Notes under the pieces: generated by a model
What the model saw: the letters and a program-made list of their open reading frames with translations, nothing else
What the model was told of the DNA's origin: nothing
Databases searched by the model: none
Source: Nocardioides albus
GTDB lineage: Bacteria; Actinomycetota; Actinomycetes; Propionibacteriales; Nocardioidaceae
Direction: 5' to 3'
Assembly (NCBI RefSeq): GCF_014648255.1
Contig: NZ_BMQT01000012.1
Location: forward strand, 99,251 to 163,250
Length of the DNA: 64,000 bases
Position numbers and translations under genes: made by a program
In this document: positions 50,701-58,160 of the stretch, piece after piece
Position numbering within the stretch: the stretch's first letter is position 1
Layout: every line of letters begins with the position of its first letter

Positions 50701-51422
50701 TTCTGGTTGCGGCGCTGCAGCGAGCAGTCGCGGTCGCCGAGCACGGCGACCTGCCCCTCCCCGTCACCGAAGATCTGGACCTCGACATGGCGGGCCGGGC
50801 GCACCAGGTGCTCCAGGAACACCCCGGCGGTCCCGAAGCTGGTCTGAGCGAGCCGCGCGACCCGCTCGAAGGCGACCCGGACGTCCTCCTCCGAGCTGCA
50901 CGCGGTCATCCCGATACCGCCACCGCCGCCGGTCGCCTTGACCATCACCGGCAGCCCGATCCGGGCAGCCTCCTCGACCGCCTCGTCGGGACCCGAGAGC
51001 AGCCCCGATCCGGCCAGCATCGGCATGCCGGCGTTCTCGGCGAGCCGGCGGGCCGAGTGCTTCTCACCGAAGGCGCTGATCTGCTCGGGCGTCGGACCGA
51101 CGAACCGAAGCCCCGCCGCCTCGACCTCCCGGGCGAAGGCCGCGCTCTCGGAGAGGAAGCCGTAACCGGGATGGAGCAGCCCCGCGCCGGTGCGCAGGGC
51201 TGCCGCGATGATCAGGTCGCCACGGAGGTAGGAGTCCCGTGCGGGCGCGGAGCCCAGACAGACCGCCTCGTCCGCCTCCCGCACGTGCGGTGCCGCTCGG
51301 TCTGCCTCGGAGAAGACCGCGACCGTACGCAGGCCGAGCTCTCGCGCCGTGCGCATCACTCGGCGGGCGATCTCTCCCCGGTTCGCGACGAGGACGGTGT
51401 CGAAGGATGGACCAGATGTCAT
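47724..51422 (-). CDS. Biotin-dependent urea/guanidine carboxylase
   Basis: A 1232-aa single-chain carboxylase. N-terminal biotin carboxylase (1-450: VLVANRGEIARRVMRTAREL, HPGYGFLSES, VKATGGGGGIGM, EMNTRLQVEHAVTE). Middle carboxyltransferase made of KipA-like and KipI-like (AHS1/AHS2) parts (about 480-1040). C-terminal biotinyl domain with VVEAMKMEASVPIP. It carboxylates urea or guanidine with ATP and bicarbonate. The adjacent DUF1989 pair points to guanidine as the substrate. ATG 51422 overlaps the preceding stop (ATGA); the longer upstream reading is not real. Confidence 0.93.
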   Translation of the reverse strand: MTSGPSFDTVLVANRGEIARRVMRTARELGLRTVAVFSEADRAAPHVREADEAVCLGSAPARDSYLRGDLIIAAALRTGAGLLHPGYGFLSESAAFAREVEAAGLRFVGPTPEQISAFGEKHSARRLAENAGMPMLAGSGLLSGPDEAVEEAARIGLPVMVKATGGGGGIGMTACSSEEDVRVAFERVARLAQTSFGTAGVFLEHLVRPARHVEVQIFGDGEGQVAVLGDRDCSLQRRNQKVIEEAPAPALPEHVRTVLHDSARQLAKSVSYRSAGTVEFVYDPVRERVSFLEMNTRLQVEHAVTEQVVSTSSTTRLDIVALMLRLARDGVTALPDELFRKCPAPQAYAVEARVYAEDPAKDSMPSSGLVTRAVLPEPTDTVRVDSWIESGLEVSPHYDPLLAKVIATGSTRDEALDTLGSALAQTRIDGIVTNLSALRAMTTFAELRSATHSTSTLAERAKQGRGGDPDPRIDVLDPGVLTTVQDLPGRVGYWQVGVPPSGPFDSVSFAEANLAVGNHRGAPGLEVTVPLATGRTTSGGPTLLFSDPAVVCVTGAPMPVSVDGVPAPQWEPLELPAGSTLTLGRTDGPGLRAYIAVRGGLDVPEYLGSASTFTLGGFGGHAGRTLQRGDVLRPGTAIDPEAQPAATPASRRPALTNSWEIGVTEGPHGAPEFFTRSDLDQLYSASYRVHHNSARTGVRLIGPKPTWARADGGEAGLHPSNIHDTPYTVGSLDFTGDTPIILGPDGPSLGGFVCPAVVASGELWKIGQLRPGDAVRFVPVREDRAAGLVDHRASLTVLDGAAGDGDDGVLGGLPGTPERPEVTYRRSGDNSVLVEYGPMTLDLGLRMRVHALQSALAEHAPAGIIDVTPGIRSLQVHTDSTVLRAGQVAGLLRELEEDLPATSELTVPSRRVRLPLSWDDPATREAIERYTAGVRDDAPWAPWNIEFIRRINGLASVEEVYRTVFDASYLVLGLGDVYLGAPVATPLDPRHRLVTTKYNPARTWTAENSVGIGGAYLCIYGMEGPGGYQLVGRTTQVFNRFRRSTTAGGLFHDDPWALRFFDRIEWYPVSADELLELRAEVDAGRGEFETEEGTFSIKEYDRFLTANADSIGAFRDQQSAAFEEERERWKEAGEFDICDRIDARGEPSEVEVPDGCVQVTAPFTSTVWKMVASRGERLTQDAPLMVVEAMKMEASVPIPVAGEVVELYVRPGEQIAPGQVIAAVRPVEGARP

Positions 51423-52216
51423 GAATCGGCCTCGTACTCGAGGTCGGTGTCCGGCTCCGAGACGATCATCCGCAGGGGTGTCGGGTTGAAGTCGTTGCAG
51501 GGGTTGTTCATCTGCGGGCAGTTGGAGATCAGCACGAGCGTGTCGATCTCCGCACGCAGGGCGACCCGCTTGCCGGGCGCCGACATGCCGTCGACGATGC
51601 CGAGGGCACCGTCCTCCTCGACGGGCACGTTCATGAACCAGTTGATGTTGGAGACGATGTCGCGCATGCCGAGCCCGTGCTTGGCACCCTCGGTCAGGAA
51701 GTTCTCCCGGCAGCCGTGGTGATACATCACGTGGTGGCCATAGCGCAGCGTGTTGGACTCGCGCGAGCACGCGCCGCCGATGGTGTCCTGGCGGTCGATC
51801 TCGTTCTCGACGACGGTCATCAGGGCACGACCGAGATTGCTGCGCAGCACGGTCCCGGTGCGGATGTAGGCGTTGTCCTGCCACGCGAGCGTGTCCTGAG
51901 CGCTGTAGCGCTCGTCGGTGTGGTGCGCGTTGTAGAGCAGGCAGTCACCCGACTGGTTGCCGCCGACATCGACGATCGTCAACACCTGCCCGGCACGTAC
52001 GACACCCGACCACGAGGCCCGCGGAGCCACCTGCTCATCCAGCACGACGGCACCCGGCACCAGCGGGTCACCCCACTCCAGGTGAGTGTTGTCGGCGTAC
52101 GACGCCCCGACCGGGACGCTCGAGATCAGCTGCCCGTCGGGCGTCAGGTAGGTGGTCGTCGGAACCGGAACGGTTGTCACAGGCATCATCACCGGGTTGT
52201 CGATCGTGGTTGTCAC
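51419..52216 (-). CDS. DUF1989 protein, urea amidolyase-associated protein 2 / carboxyguanidine deiminase subunit
   Basis: A 265-aa protein. Conserved DUF1989 blocks: VVRAGQVLTIVDVGGNQSGDCLLYNAHHTDERYSAQDT, SNLGRALMTVVENEID, HVMYHHGCRENF, NINWFMNVPVEEDG, LISNCPQMNNPCNDFNPTPLRMIV. Proteins of this pair were named UAAP1/2 and later identified as carboxyguanidine deiminase (CgdAB), converting carboxyguanidine to allophanate. GTG 52216 shares GTGA with the upstream stop. Cysteines C176 and near the end may bind metal. Confidence 0.88.
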   Translation of the reverse strand: MTTTIDNPVMMPVTTVPVPTTTYLTPDGQLISSVPVGASYADNTHLEWGDPLVPGAVVLDEQVAPRASWSGVVRAGQVLTIVDVGGNQSGDCLLYNAHHTDERYSAQDTLAWQDNAYIRTGTVLRSNLGRALMTVVENEIDRQDTIGGACSRESNTLRYGHHVMYHHGCRENFLTEGAKHGLGMRDIVSNINWFMNVPVEEDGALGIVDGMSAPGKRVALRAEIDTLVLISNCPQMNNPCNDFNPTPLRMIVSEPDTDLEYEADS

Positions 52217-53085
52217 AGGCCCCGAGCCTCCGCATAGTCGAGTGTGTTCAGATACGCCCGGCGGACCTCGGGAGAGGCGTCGAAGCGCTCGTCCGCGGGG
52301 GTGGTCGGGAAGGTCTCCGGCGTACGCCACGCGTGGACGCGCAGCGGTCCGACGACGTACTCCGGACGCGGGTCCCGCGGGTGCGGGACGTTGGCGATCA
52401 GCACGATCAGCGGGAGCTCCGCGACCAGCTCGACCGCCGTCCCGGCCCCCGAGGAGCCGAACCATTCGAAGCTCCCGTCCGAGGCGACCCGGACTCCTTG
52501 GAAGAACGACACCGAAGGAGGTACGTCGGCCGGTCCCAGCCCGTGCTTGGCGGCCGCCTTCACGAAGAGATCACGGCCGGCAGGCGCGGGGCCCTCGGGA
52601 AGCGCGGTGCCGTAGCGCAGCGCGTTCCAGGCGGCGGTGCTCGTGCCGCAGAACGCGTCGTGCCGACCCGATGTGTCGGTGAGGATCGTGGCGAGCACCC
52701 GGCCGTCCCCGGAGAGCAGCGGGTGGCCGGCGCCGAGGTAGGCCTGCCACGGGATCTTCTGGGTGTCGGCGACGTTGAGACGCTCGGTCGGTTCGAGCGC
52801 GTTGTAGACGAGGGTGTGGGCGCAGGCCTCGCCGGTCGGGTCCTCGAGCCGGAGCCGCGTGCCGCGGGCCAGGACCTTGTGGGTGTAGCCGCCGGGCGCG
52901 ACCGTCTCGGCCCATGTGAGGCTGTCGGGCGCGACGTCATCTGGACAGAACGGGCTCGACGAAGCCGGTAGGTACGGCATCCAGTCGCTGACCTGCCCCC
53001 CTTGCGCGCGAGCATCTGCCCGTGCGTTCAGCACCGTGTCCGTGCTGTGGTCTGCAGCTAGCGCCACCCAGTCCTCCTTGAGCAT
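52213..53085 (-). CDS. DUF1989 protein, urea amidolyase-associated protein 1 / carboxyguanidine deiminase subunit
   Basis: A 290-aa protein and partner of the next gene. Blocks include LARGTRLRLEDPTGEACAHTLVYNALEPTERLNVADTQKI, SGDGRVLATILTDTSGRHDAFCGTS, FVKAAAKHGL, SVSFFQGVRVASDG, LIVLIANVPHPRDPRPEYVVGPLRV. First gene of the operon, ATG 53085. A palindrome overlaps its ribosome-binding region (53090-53110), where a repressor would block expression. Confidence 0.88.
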   Translation of the reverse strand: MLKEDWVALAADHSTDTVLNARADARAQGGQVSDWMPYLPASSSPFCPDDVAPDSLTWAETVAPGGYTHKVLARGTRLRLEDPTGEACAHTLVYNALEPTERLNVADTQKIPWQAYLGAGHPLLSGDGRVLATILTDTSGRHDAFCGTSTAAWNALRYGTALPEGPAPAGRDLFVKAAAKHGLGPADVPPSVSFFQGVRVASDGSFEWFGSSGAGTAVELVAELPLIVLIANVPHPRDPRPEYVVGPLRVHAWRTPETFPTTPADERFDASPEVRRAYLNTLDYAEARGL

Positions 53086-53089
53086 GTTG

Positions 53090-53110
53090 AACCTGTCGAC
53101 TGACAGGTAA
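53090..53110. promoter_or_regulatory. Operator 1 of the guanidine/urea operon
   Basis: ACCTGTC-gact-GACAGGT (53091-53108), a perfect 18-bp palindrome, 5 bp upstream of the first ATG of the operon. Possible -35 TTGACG lies at 53123-53118. It aligns with operator 2 (TNTC-GA-N2-GACAG-N-TAA pattern). Confidence 0.65.
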
Positions 53111-53332
53111 GCACGTACGTCAAGGGCATCGGGGGCAAACCATGACTGTTGGGAACCTGACTCCGAAATGTGGGGCCGGAGTCGGCGAATATCTTCCCTG
53201 TCGGTCGATCGATTCTTATCGTTTTCCCCGAGGACTGGCTAGGGGTCACTGACCATTTCCTGCCGAATTCACGCTCATGGTGCCGCCTGATGGAGCGATC
53301 TCACCCGAGCAGAGGGCCGAGAGACCTCCTAG

Positions 53333-53353
53333 TAACTATCGATGGACAGTTAA
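53333..53353. promoter_or_regulatory. Operator 2 of the guanidine/urea operon
   Basis: TAACTATC-gatg-GACAGTTA (53333-53352), palindromic except one pair, with the same layout as operator 1. The rest of the 449-bp gap (53086-53534) shows no gene and no recognisable guanidine riboswitch. Confidence 0.55.
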
Positions 53354-53534
53354 CAGCGGCTGAATGGTTTGGGACACCGATCCGGCAGTGGCACGACACC
53401 GTGCCGAGGAGCGGACCAGATCATCGGACGATTCTCCGATTCCACTGACATCAGTCTCCGCGAGTGGGATCCTGACCCAGATCCGAGGGAAGCCCCGAGA
53501 CGCCGATGCTCGGTCTCGGGCGATCAGCCGGGGT

Positions 53535-54317
53535 TCAGCGCCCCGACTGCTTCGAGCCCCACGGCACGACATTTCCGGAGACAAAAGTCCGCGATTCGGA
53601 CCCGTTCCGTGGCTCCGGCACCCCGACCATCGCGACGAGCTCACTCAGGTCACCGATCGTCGGCCCGTTCCACTCGGGATCGAGGTCGGGCACGCTGTCC
53701 GGCCGTCGAGCCGGGTCCTCGGGCAGGAAACGTACGGCTCTCATGCCCAGGGCCTCGGCACCGTACAGCTCGCCATCGCCGCCGTCACCGACGTAGACGC
53801 ACTCGGTGGTCGGCACCTCGAGCGCGGCCGCGGCGACCATGTAGGCGCCGGCGTCAGGCTTGCGTACGCCGGTCTGGCACGAGAACGAGACCGCGCCGAA
53901 ATGCTCGCTGAGCGGGCTGTCCGGCCAGACCTCGGTCGTCGCGCAGCACGAGTCGGTGACCAGACCGAGGCCGAAGCCACGCTCACGCAACGCACGCAGG
54001 GCCGGAAGCGCCCAGGTCGCGGCGTGCAGGGAGAGCGTGAAATCGAGGCGGCGCCGGATGGCTGCTTCGACCTGGCTCTCGGTGGGGACCGCCCCCAGCC
54101 GCCGGGACAGGTAGCGCACCGTGTGATGCACGCTGGCCATCAGGCCACGGGTCCGCTCGTCCAGCGTCTCAGCCGTTGCCGCCGCAAATGCCGCAGGGTC
54201 GACCCCGAGGTCCGCTCCCATCCCGCGAGCCATCGCTGCTCGCTCGGCTCTGGAGCCGCCCGGGATCAGCGTGTCGTGAAGACCGAAGAGGACTGCGCGC
54301 ACGCCACCCTCGTCCAT
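53535..54317 (-). CDS. HAD-superfamily protein lacking catalytic nucleophile
   Basis: A 260-aa HAD-like protein. Motif I reads AVLFGLHDTLIPGG where active members have FDLDDTL, so nucleophile Asp12 is Gly and general-acid Asp14 is His. Motif II (LVTDS), motif III (RKPDAGAY) and motif IV (YVGDGGDGELYGA) remain. Phosphatase activity by the normal mechanism should be lost, suggesting a binding or regulatory role or recent decay. The frame is intact. It sits on the same strand upstream of the guanidine operon but is separated from it by 449 bp. Confidence 0.85.
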   Translation of the reverse strand: MDEGGVRAVLFGLHDTLIPGGSRAERAAMARGMGADLGVDPAAFAAATAETLDERTRGLMASVHHTVRYLSRRLGAVPTESQVEAAIRRRLDFTLSLHAATWALPALRALRERGFGLGLVTDSCCATTEVWPDSPLSEHFGAVSFSCQTGVRKPDAGAYMVAAAALEVPTTECVYVGDGGDGELYGAEALGMRAVRFLPEDPARRPDSVPDLDPEWNGPTIGDLSELVAMVGVPEPRNGSESRTFVSGNVVPWGSKQSGR

Positions 54318-54393
54318 GGACTCACCCTAACCAAGTTCCGATCGTTGCTGAGCCACTTCTCCCGCTGCCCGGCACATCTGCGTGATTGTTCAA

Positions 54394-55626
54394 CTACGAA
54401 CGGTCGAGGGCTTCGACCCGCCGGTTCAGGTAGCGCTGCTCGGGGACGCTGTGGGTCAGTCTCGCCGCCAGCACGTAGTGCTCCCGGGCGACCGCGAGGT
54501 CACCGGACTGCTCGAGCAGGTGCGCCAGCACGGCATGGGCCCGGTGGTGGCGCTGCATCGCCGGGTGCTGCAGCAGGTCCCGGACGATCTCGATCCCGTA
54601 CTCCGGTCCGAGGCTCATCGCCACGGCGACGGCCCGGTTGAGAGTGACCGCCGGCGAGGGCGCCACATGGGCGAGCATCCCGTAGAGCAGGTTGATCTGG
54701 AGCCAGTCCGTGGCTTCGTAAGACTCCGCCTCAGCATGGACCGCCGCGATCGCCGCCTGCAGCTGGTAGCGGCCCACCGGTCCCTGGGGAAGTGCGGCCT
54801 CGAGCAGCTCCACCCCTTCACGGATGAGCGCTCGGTCCCACTGCGAGCGGTCTTGGTCCTTGAGGGGGACGAGGTCGCCGAGATGGTCGACACGCCCGCA
54901 CGAGCGCGCCCGGGTCAACAGCATGAGAGCGAGCAGACCGGTGGCCTCGTCGTGCTCCGGAAGCACGCCGCGCACGATCCGAGTCAACCGGATCGCCTCG
55001 TCGGTGAGCTCGACACCCTGCAGGTCCGGTCCGCTGGTGCGGGTATGACCCTCGTTGAAGATCAGGTGACAGACGTCGAGCACGCAGGCGATCCGCTCCG
55101 GCAGCTCGTCGGGCATCGGCGAGCAGAACTCCTCGTTCTTCAGCGTCGCCCGCGCCCGGCTGAGCCGCTGCCCCATCGTCGCCTCCGGAACCAGGTACGC
55201 AGCCGCGATCTCCGCCGTCGTCAGACCGCCCACGCACCGCAGCGTGATCGCCACCTGGGAGGGGCGGCGCAACGCGGGATGGGCACACATCATCAGCAGC
55301 CGCAACGAGTCGTCGTAGGCCGAGCCGACCTCCACGGCCGCCGGGTCCGGCTCGTCGAGCCGCCGGGCCATCCCGTCGGCGACCTCCCGCCGCCTCCTGG
55401 CGGTGTCGGTGCGCAGCTGGTCGATCAGCCGCCGGTGGGCCACCCGGATCAACCAGCCGCGCGGATCGGCCGGCAGGCCGTCGCCCGGCCATTGTCGGCT
55501 GGCCGCGATCAGCGCCTCCTGCGCGGCGTCCTCACAGTCGGGAAGATCGGGGTGGACCCGGAGCAGGGCGCCGAGGACGTGAGCGGACTCCTGCCGCCAC
55601 ACGTCCTCGACTCCCGTCACCGTCAT
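54394..55626 (-). CDS. ECF42-type RNA polymerase sigma factor
   Basis: A 410-aa protein. Sigma region 2 (about 10-75: EDAAQEALIAASRQWPGDG, PRGWLIRVAHRRLIDQLR) and region 4 (about 115-175: VAITLRCVGGLTTAEIAAAYLVPEATMGQRLSRARATL) are followed by a C-terminal extension of about 230 residues with a DUF6596/TPR-like layout (LIFNEGHTRTSG, LLALMLLTRARS, LNRAVAVAMSLGPEYGIEIV). ECF42 sigma factors lack a normal anti-sigma and pair with DGPF/YCII proteins, as here. ATG 55626 begins just after the YCII stop. Confidence 0.9.
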   Translation of the reverse strand: MTVTGVEDVWRQESAHVLGALLRVHPDLPDCEDAAQEALIAASRQWPGDGLPADPRGWLIRVAHRRLIDQLRTDTARRRREVADGMARRLDEPDPAAVEVGSAYDDSLRLLMMCAHPALRRPSQVAITLRCVGGLTTAEIAAAYLVPEATMGQRLSRARATLKNEEFCSPMPDELPERIACVLDVCHLIFNEGHTRTSGPDLQGVELTDEAIRLTRIVRGVLPEHDEATGLLALMLLTRARSCGRVDHLGDLVPLKDQDRSQWDRALIREGVELLEAALPQGPVGRYQLQAAIAAVHAEAESYEATDWLQINLLYGMLAHVAPSPAVTLNRAVAVAMSLGPEYGIEIVRDLLQHPAMQRHHRAHAVLAHLLEQSGDLAVAREHYVLAARLTHSVPEQRYLNRRVEALDRS

Positions 55627-55627
55627 G

Positions 55628-56005
55628 TCAATAGGTTGCCACCGGCCGCAGCTCGACCGTCTCACCGGGCCCGCTGAAGCTGCGTACGACCTCTTCGGCC
55701 CGCTCCTGGGACTCGACATCGATCAGGAAGAACCCCGCCAGATGCTCCTTCGCCTCCGAGTAGGGACCGTCGGTGACGATCGGCTCGCCGGCTTCCCAGC
55801 GATAGAGCCTGGCCGAGGCCGGGTCCGCGAGTGCCTGCCCGCCGAGAAGCTCCCCGTTGGCCGAGAGCTCCTCCAGGACCGACTCGAAGGCGCCGTTGAG
55901 CTTCTCCCTCGTCTCCCGCGGCAGCGACTGGAGCTCCGGGATGAAGTCGCCCGTCGGGTGGCCCCAGGGCTGTGGGTTCGAGTGGATGAGAATGACGTAC
56001 TTCAT
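55628..56005 (-). CDS. YCII/DGPF-domain protein
   Basis: A 125-aa protein starting MKYVILIHSNPQPW at ATG 56005, with AAAGGGT upstream. The family motif appears as DGPYSEAKEHLAGFFLIDV (about residues 80-98), with an HSNP-type N-terminal strand. These small proteins accompany ECF42 sigma factors and fold like YciI; their biochemical role is unclear. It is cotranscribed with the sigma gene (stop and ATG adjacent). Confidence 0.88.
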   Translation of the reverse strand: MKYVILIHSNPQPWGHPTGDFIPELQSLPRETREKLNGAFESVLEELSANGELLGGQALADPASARLYRWEAGEPIVTDGPYSEAKEHLAGFFLIDVESQERAEEVVRSFSGPGETVELRPVATY

Positions 56006-56152
56006 GGTTCTACCCTTTCTGGGCGCGCCTTCCGTGGGCGTGCTCACGGGGTTACGTCGTAGCCGTTCGGCGTAGTTCTACATCGTCCCAGAAACTTCCG
56101 TGCCGCGGAGCGGGTCTACCCGGCGGAACGCTCTGCGGCGGCCGTCGCCGAT

Positions 56153-56992
56153 GTGGAATCGTGGCCGGTTGTGAATCCGGGAGCGTTCGAAGCCATCGAC
56201 GAACGTCTGGTCTCCACCCTCGACGACCTCCTCGACCAGCAGTCGCTGGCGCCCGGCATCGTCGTCGACGCACTCTTCAACCGGTTGGTGACCGCGGTGC
56301 TGAGCGTGCCGGAGCCGGCCGCCGGACCGGTGCTGGCCGCCTTGCCGCCGACACGGTCACCGGCGGTCTTCCGAGCGGTGGCGTCCGCGGGTGAGCAGGC
56401 GCTCGAGCAGGCCTGGGCCGACCGGATCGCCCGCTCCTCCGACCCGACCGAGGCGTTCACCCGCTTCCCCTACCTCGAGAACTACCGGCTCCTCGTGGAG
56501 ATGGAGCTGGAGGCCGTACGTCGGCAGGGCGCCGTCCCCCGGCACGTCCTGCTCCTCGGCTCGGGGCCGCTTCCCCTCACCGCGCTCTGCCTGGCCGAGC
56601 AGGGGATCGCGGTGCACTGCGTCGACCACGATGCCGAGGCGATCCGGCTGTCCTCCGCCGTTGCCGGTCGCGTCGGCACGGTCGGGGTGACGTTCGAGCA
56701 CGCCGACGCCGCGGCCGCCACGCCACCGGGCCCCGTCGACGTCGTGCTCCTCGCCGGCCTGGTCGGAGCCGACGATGCGGCGAAAGCCGCTGTCCTCGAC
56801 CAGGCGGTCACCCACCTCGCTCCGCGGGGCCTCGTGCTGGCGCGGAGTGCCCGCGGGCTGCGTACGCTGCTCTACCCGCCGGTCGGCCCGCAGGCGCTCG
56901 CCGGCCTGACCGTGGTGGCCGAGGCCAACCCGGAGGTCGACGCCCCCGGGACCGACGTGATCAACAGTGCGATCCTCGCCCGGCCTAGATGA
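56153..56992 (+). CDS. Nicotianamine synthase-like protein
   Basis: A 279-aa protein of the nicotianamine synthase family. FTRFPYLENYRLLVEMEL (102-119), the SAM-binding turn LLLGSGPLPLTALCLAEQG (134-151) and the acidic VHCVDHD (154-160) match that family. These enzymes condense aminobutyrate units of SAM into metal chelators; bacterial members make nicotianamine-like or opine metallophores. GTG 56153 has no obvious ribosome-binding site; GTG 56171 is an alternative. No opine dehydrogenase or exporter is adjacent. The 3' end lies inside an inverted-repeat element. Confidence 0.8.
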   Translation: MESWPVVNPGAFEAIDERLVSTLDDLLDQQSLAPGIVVDALFNRLVTAVLSVPEPAAGPVLAALPPTRSPAVFRAVASAGEQALEQAWADRIARSSDPTEAFTRFPYLENYRLLVEMELEAVRRQGAVPRHVLLLGSGPLPLTALCLAEQGIAVHCVDHDAEAIRLSSAVAGRVGTVGVTFEHADAAAATPPGPVDVVLLAGLVGADDAAKAAVLDQAVTHLAPRGLVLARSARGLRTLLYPPVGPQALAGLTVVAEANPEVDAPGTDVINSAILARPR

Positions 56993-57147
56993 TTGATGCA
57001 CGGGGTGGCCGTCGCGAGCGGCGCTCGGCGCCGCGCTGCCAAGGCGCCGCCCTGATGCAATACCGGGCGTCTTATGAAGGGCGGCAACGCCGGCAGCGCG
57101 GTTGCCGGGCGTCGCGTAGCAGGTCAGCCCGTGCATCAATCATCTAG
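56985..57147. repeat. 163-bp element with perfect 20-bp terminal inverted repeats
   Basis: CTAGATGATTGATGCACGGG (56985-57004) is exactly mirrored at 57128-57147. Internal hairpins include GCCGCCCT/AGGGCGGC and GGCAAC/GTTGCC. Both convergent flanking genes end within the arms. It could be a MITE-like insertion or an elaborate bidirectional terminator. Confidence 0.75.
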
Positions 57148-58028
57148 AGCGCGGGGTCGAGCACCTCGGCCTTGAGCTGTGCCGCCCGCTCGATCCGCTC
57201 GGCACCGGTGTCACCCAGGTTCCACGTCGGCAGGATGAACTCGTCGAACCCGGCCGCGACGTAGCGACCGATCAGGTCCTGCAGCTCGCCGGCCGAACCG
57301 GTCTGCGTCCGGGCGAAGCCCGGGTTCTTCCCGTCGAGGTCGAGCATGAGGTTGGTGGTCGTCTTGATCGTCCCGGGATCGCGACCCACCTGCTCGCACG
57401 CCTCCAGCAGCTTGGCCCGCACCGCGCCGGCGCTCTCGGGAGTGCCCCAGGTGTTCCACTCGTCGGCGTGCCGGGCGACGACCCGCAGCATCCGCGGGCC
57501 CTTGGCGCCGACCAGGATCGGCAGCGGCGAGGCCACCGGCTTCGGCTCGCACGGCGCGTCGGTGAGCTGGAAGTGGGTCCCCTCGAAGGTCGTGCGGGGC
57601 TTGTCGAGCAGCGACCGGGTGACCTGGATGGCCTCCTCGAACCGGTCGACCAGCACCTTCGCGCCCGGCAGGTCGATGCCGTACGCCTTGTGCTCGTTGA
57701 TCTGCCAACCGGCACCCATGCCGAGCACGAACCGCCCGCCGGCGATGTGGTCGATCGTCGCGGACCGGTTCGCGAGCAGCGCCGGGTGATGGATCGTCGT
57801 CGGGGAGACCAGGGGCCCGATGCGTACGTTCTGGGTCGTGGCGGCCAGCGCCGGCAGGATCCCCCAGACCTCGTGCGTCGGCCCGTCTTCCACGTCCTCG
57901 GTGCCGGTGTTGGGCATGTAGTGGTCGGCGAACCAGACGCCGTACCAACCGGCCTGGTCAGCCGCCTGCGCCTCGGCAAGGATGTCGGCAGTGGGAACGG
58001 CGGGACTGGGCCACAGCGAGATCTTCAC
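57144..58028 (-). CDS. LLM-class F420-dependent oxidoreductase
   Basis: A 294-aa TIM-barrel flavin/F420 enzyme. Luciferase-like monooxygenase motifs: GWYGVWFADHYMP, RIGPLVSPTTIHHPALLANRSATIDHIAGGRFVLGMGAGWQ, LPILVGAKGPRMLRVVARHADEWNTWG. In actinobacteria such proteins usually use F420 rather than FMN. ATG 58028 opens MKISLWPSPAVP. Substrate unknown. It is encoded between the two ECF42 modules. Confidence 0.88.
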   Translation of the reverse strand: MKISLWPSPAVPTADILAEAQAADQAGWYGVWFADHYMPNTGTEDVEDGPTHEVWGILPALAATTQNVRIGPLVSPTTIHHPALLANRSATIDHIAGGRFVLGMGAGWQINEHKAYGIDLPGAKVLVDRFEEAIQVTRSLLDKPRTTFEGTHFQLTDAPCEPKPVASPLPILVGAKGPRMLRVVARHADEWNTWGTPESAGAVRAKLLEACEQVGRDPGTIKTTTNLMLDLDGKNPGFARTQTGSAGELQDLIGRYVAAGFDEFILPTWNLGDTGAERIERAAQLKAEVLDPAL

Positions 58029-58160
58029 AACCCCAACCTACCCACGAGCGAAACTCACCTCGAAAAGATTCGAGCAGCGTTGTCGATCCCGTGTAGACCT
58101 CGTTCGACCAAGGGGTGAACGGGCCGGCAAGACGGCCCGACAGACACAGGAGAAACCGAG

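Noticed and set aside
51423..51884. Extension of the carboxylase frame upstream of 51422
   Set aside because: It overlaps the DUF1989 gene in another frame and reads as low-complexity Arg-rich sequence; biotin carboxylase begins right after ATG 51422.
53086..53534. Guanidine-I (ykkC) riboswitch in the leader of the guanidine operon
   Set aside because: The minus-strand leader lacks the conserved CTGGTCCGAGAG-like and GGGA...CCCGGGAG-like segments I would expect. A covariance-model search would decide.
56985..57147. Insertion sequence
   Set aside because: There is no transposase and only 123 bp lie between the inverted repeats; at most a MITE-like element.
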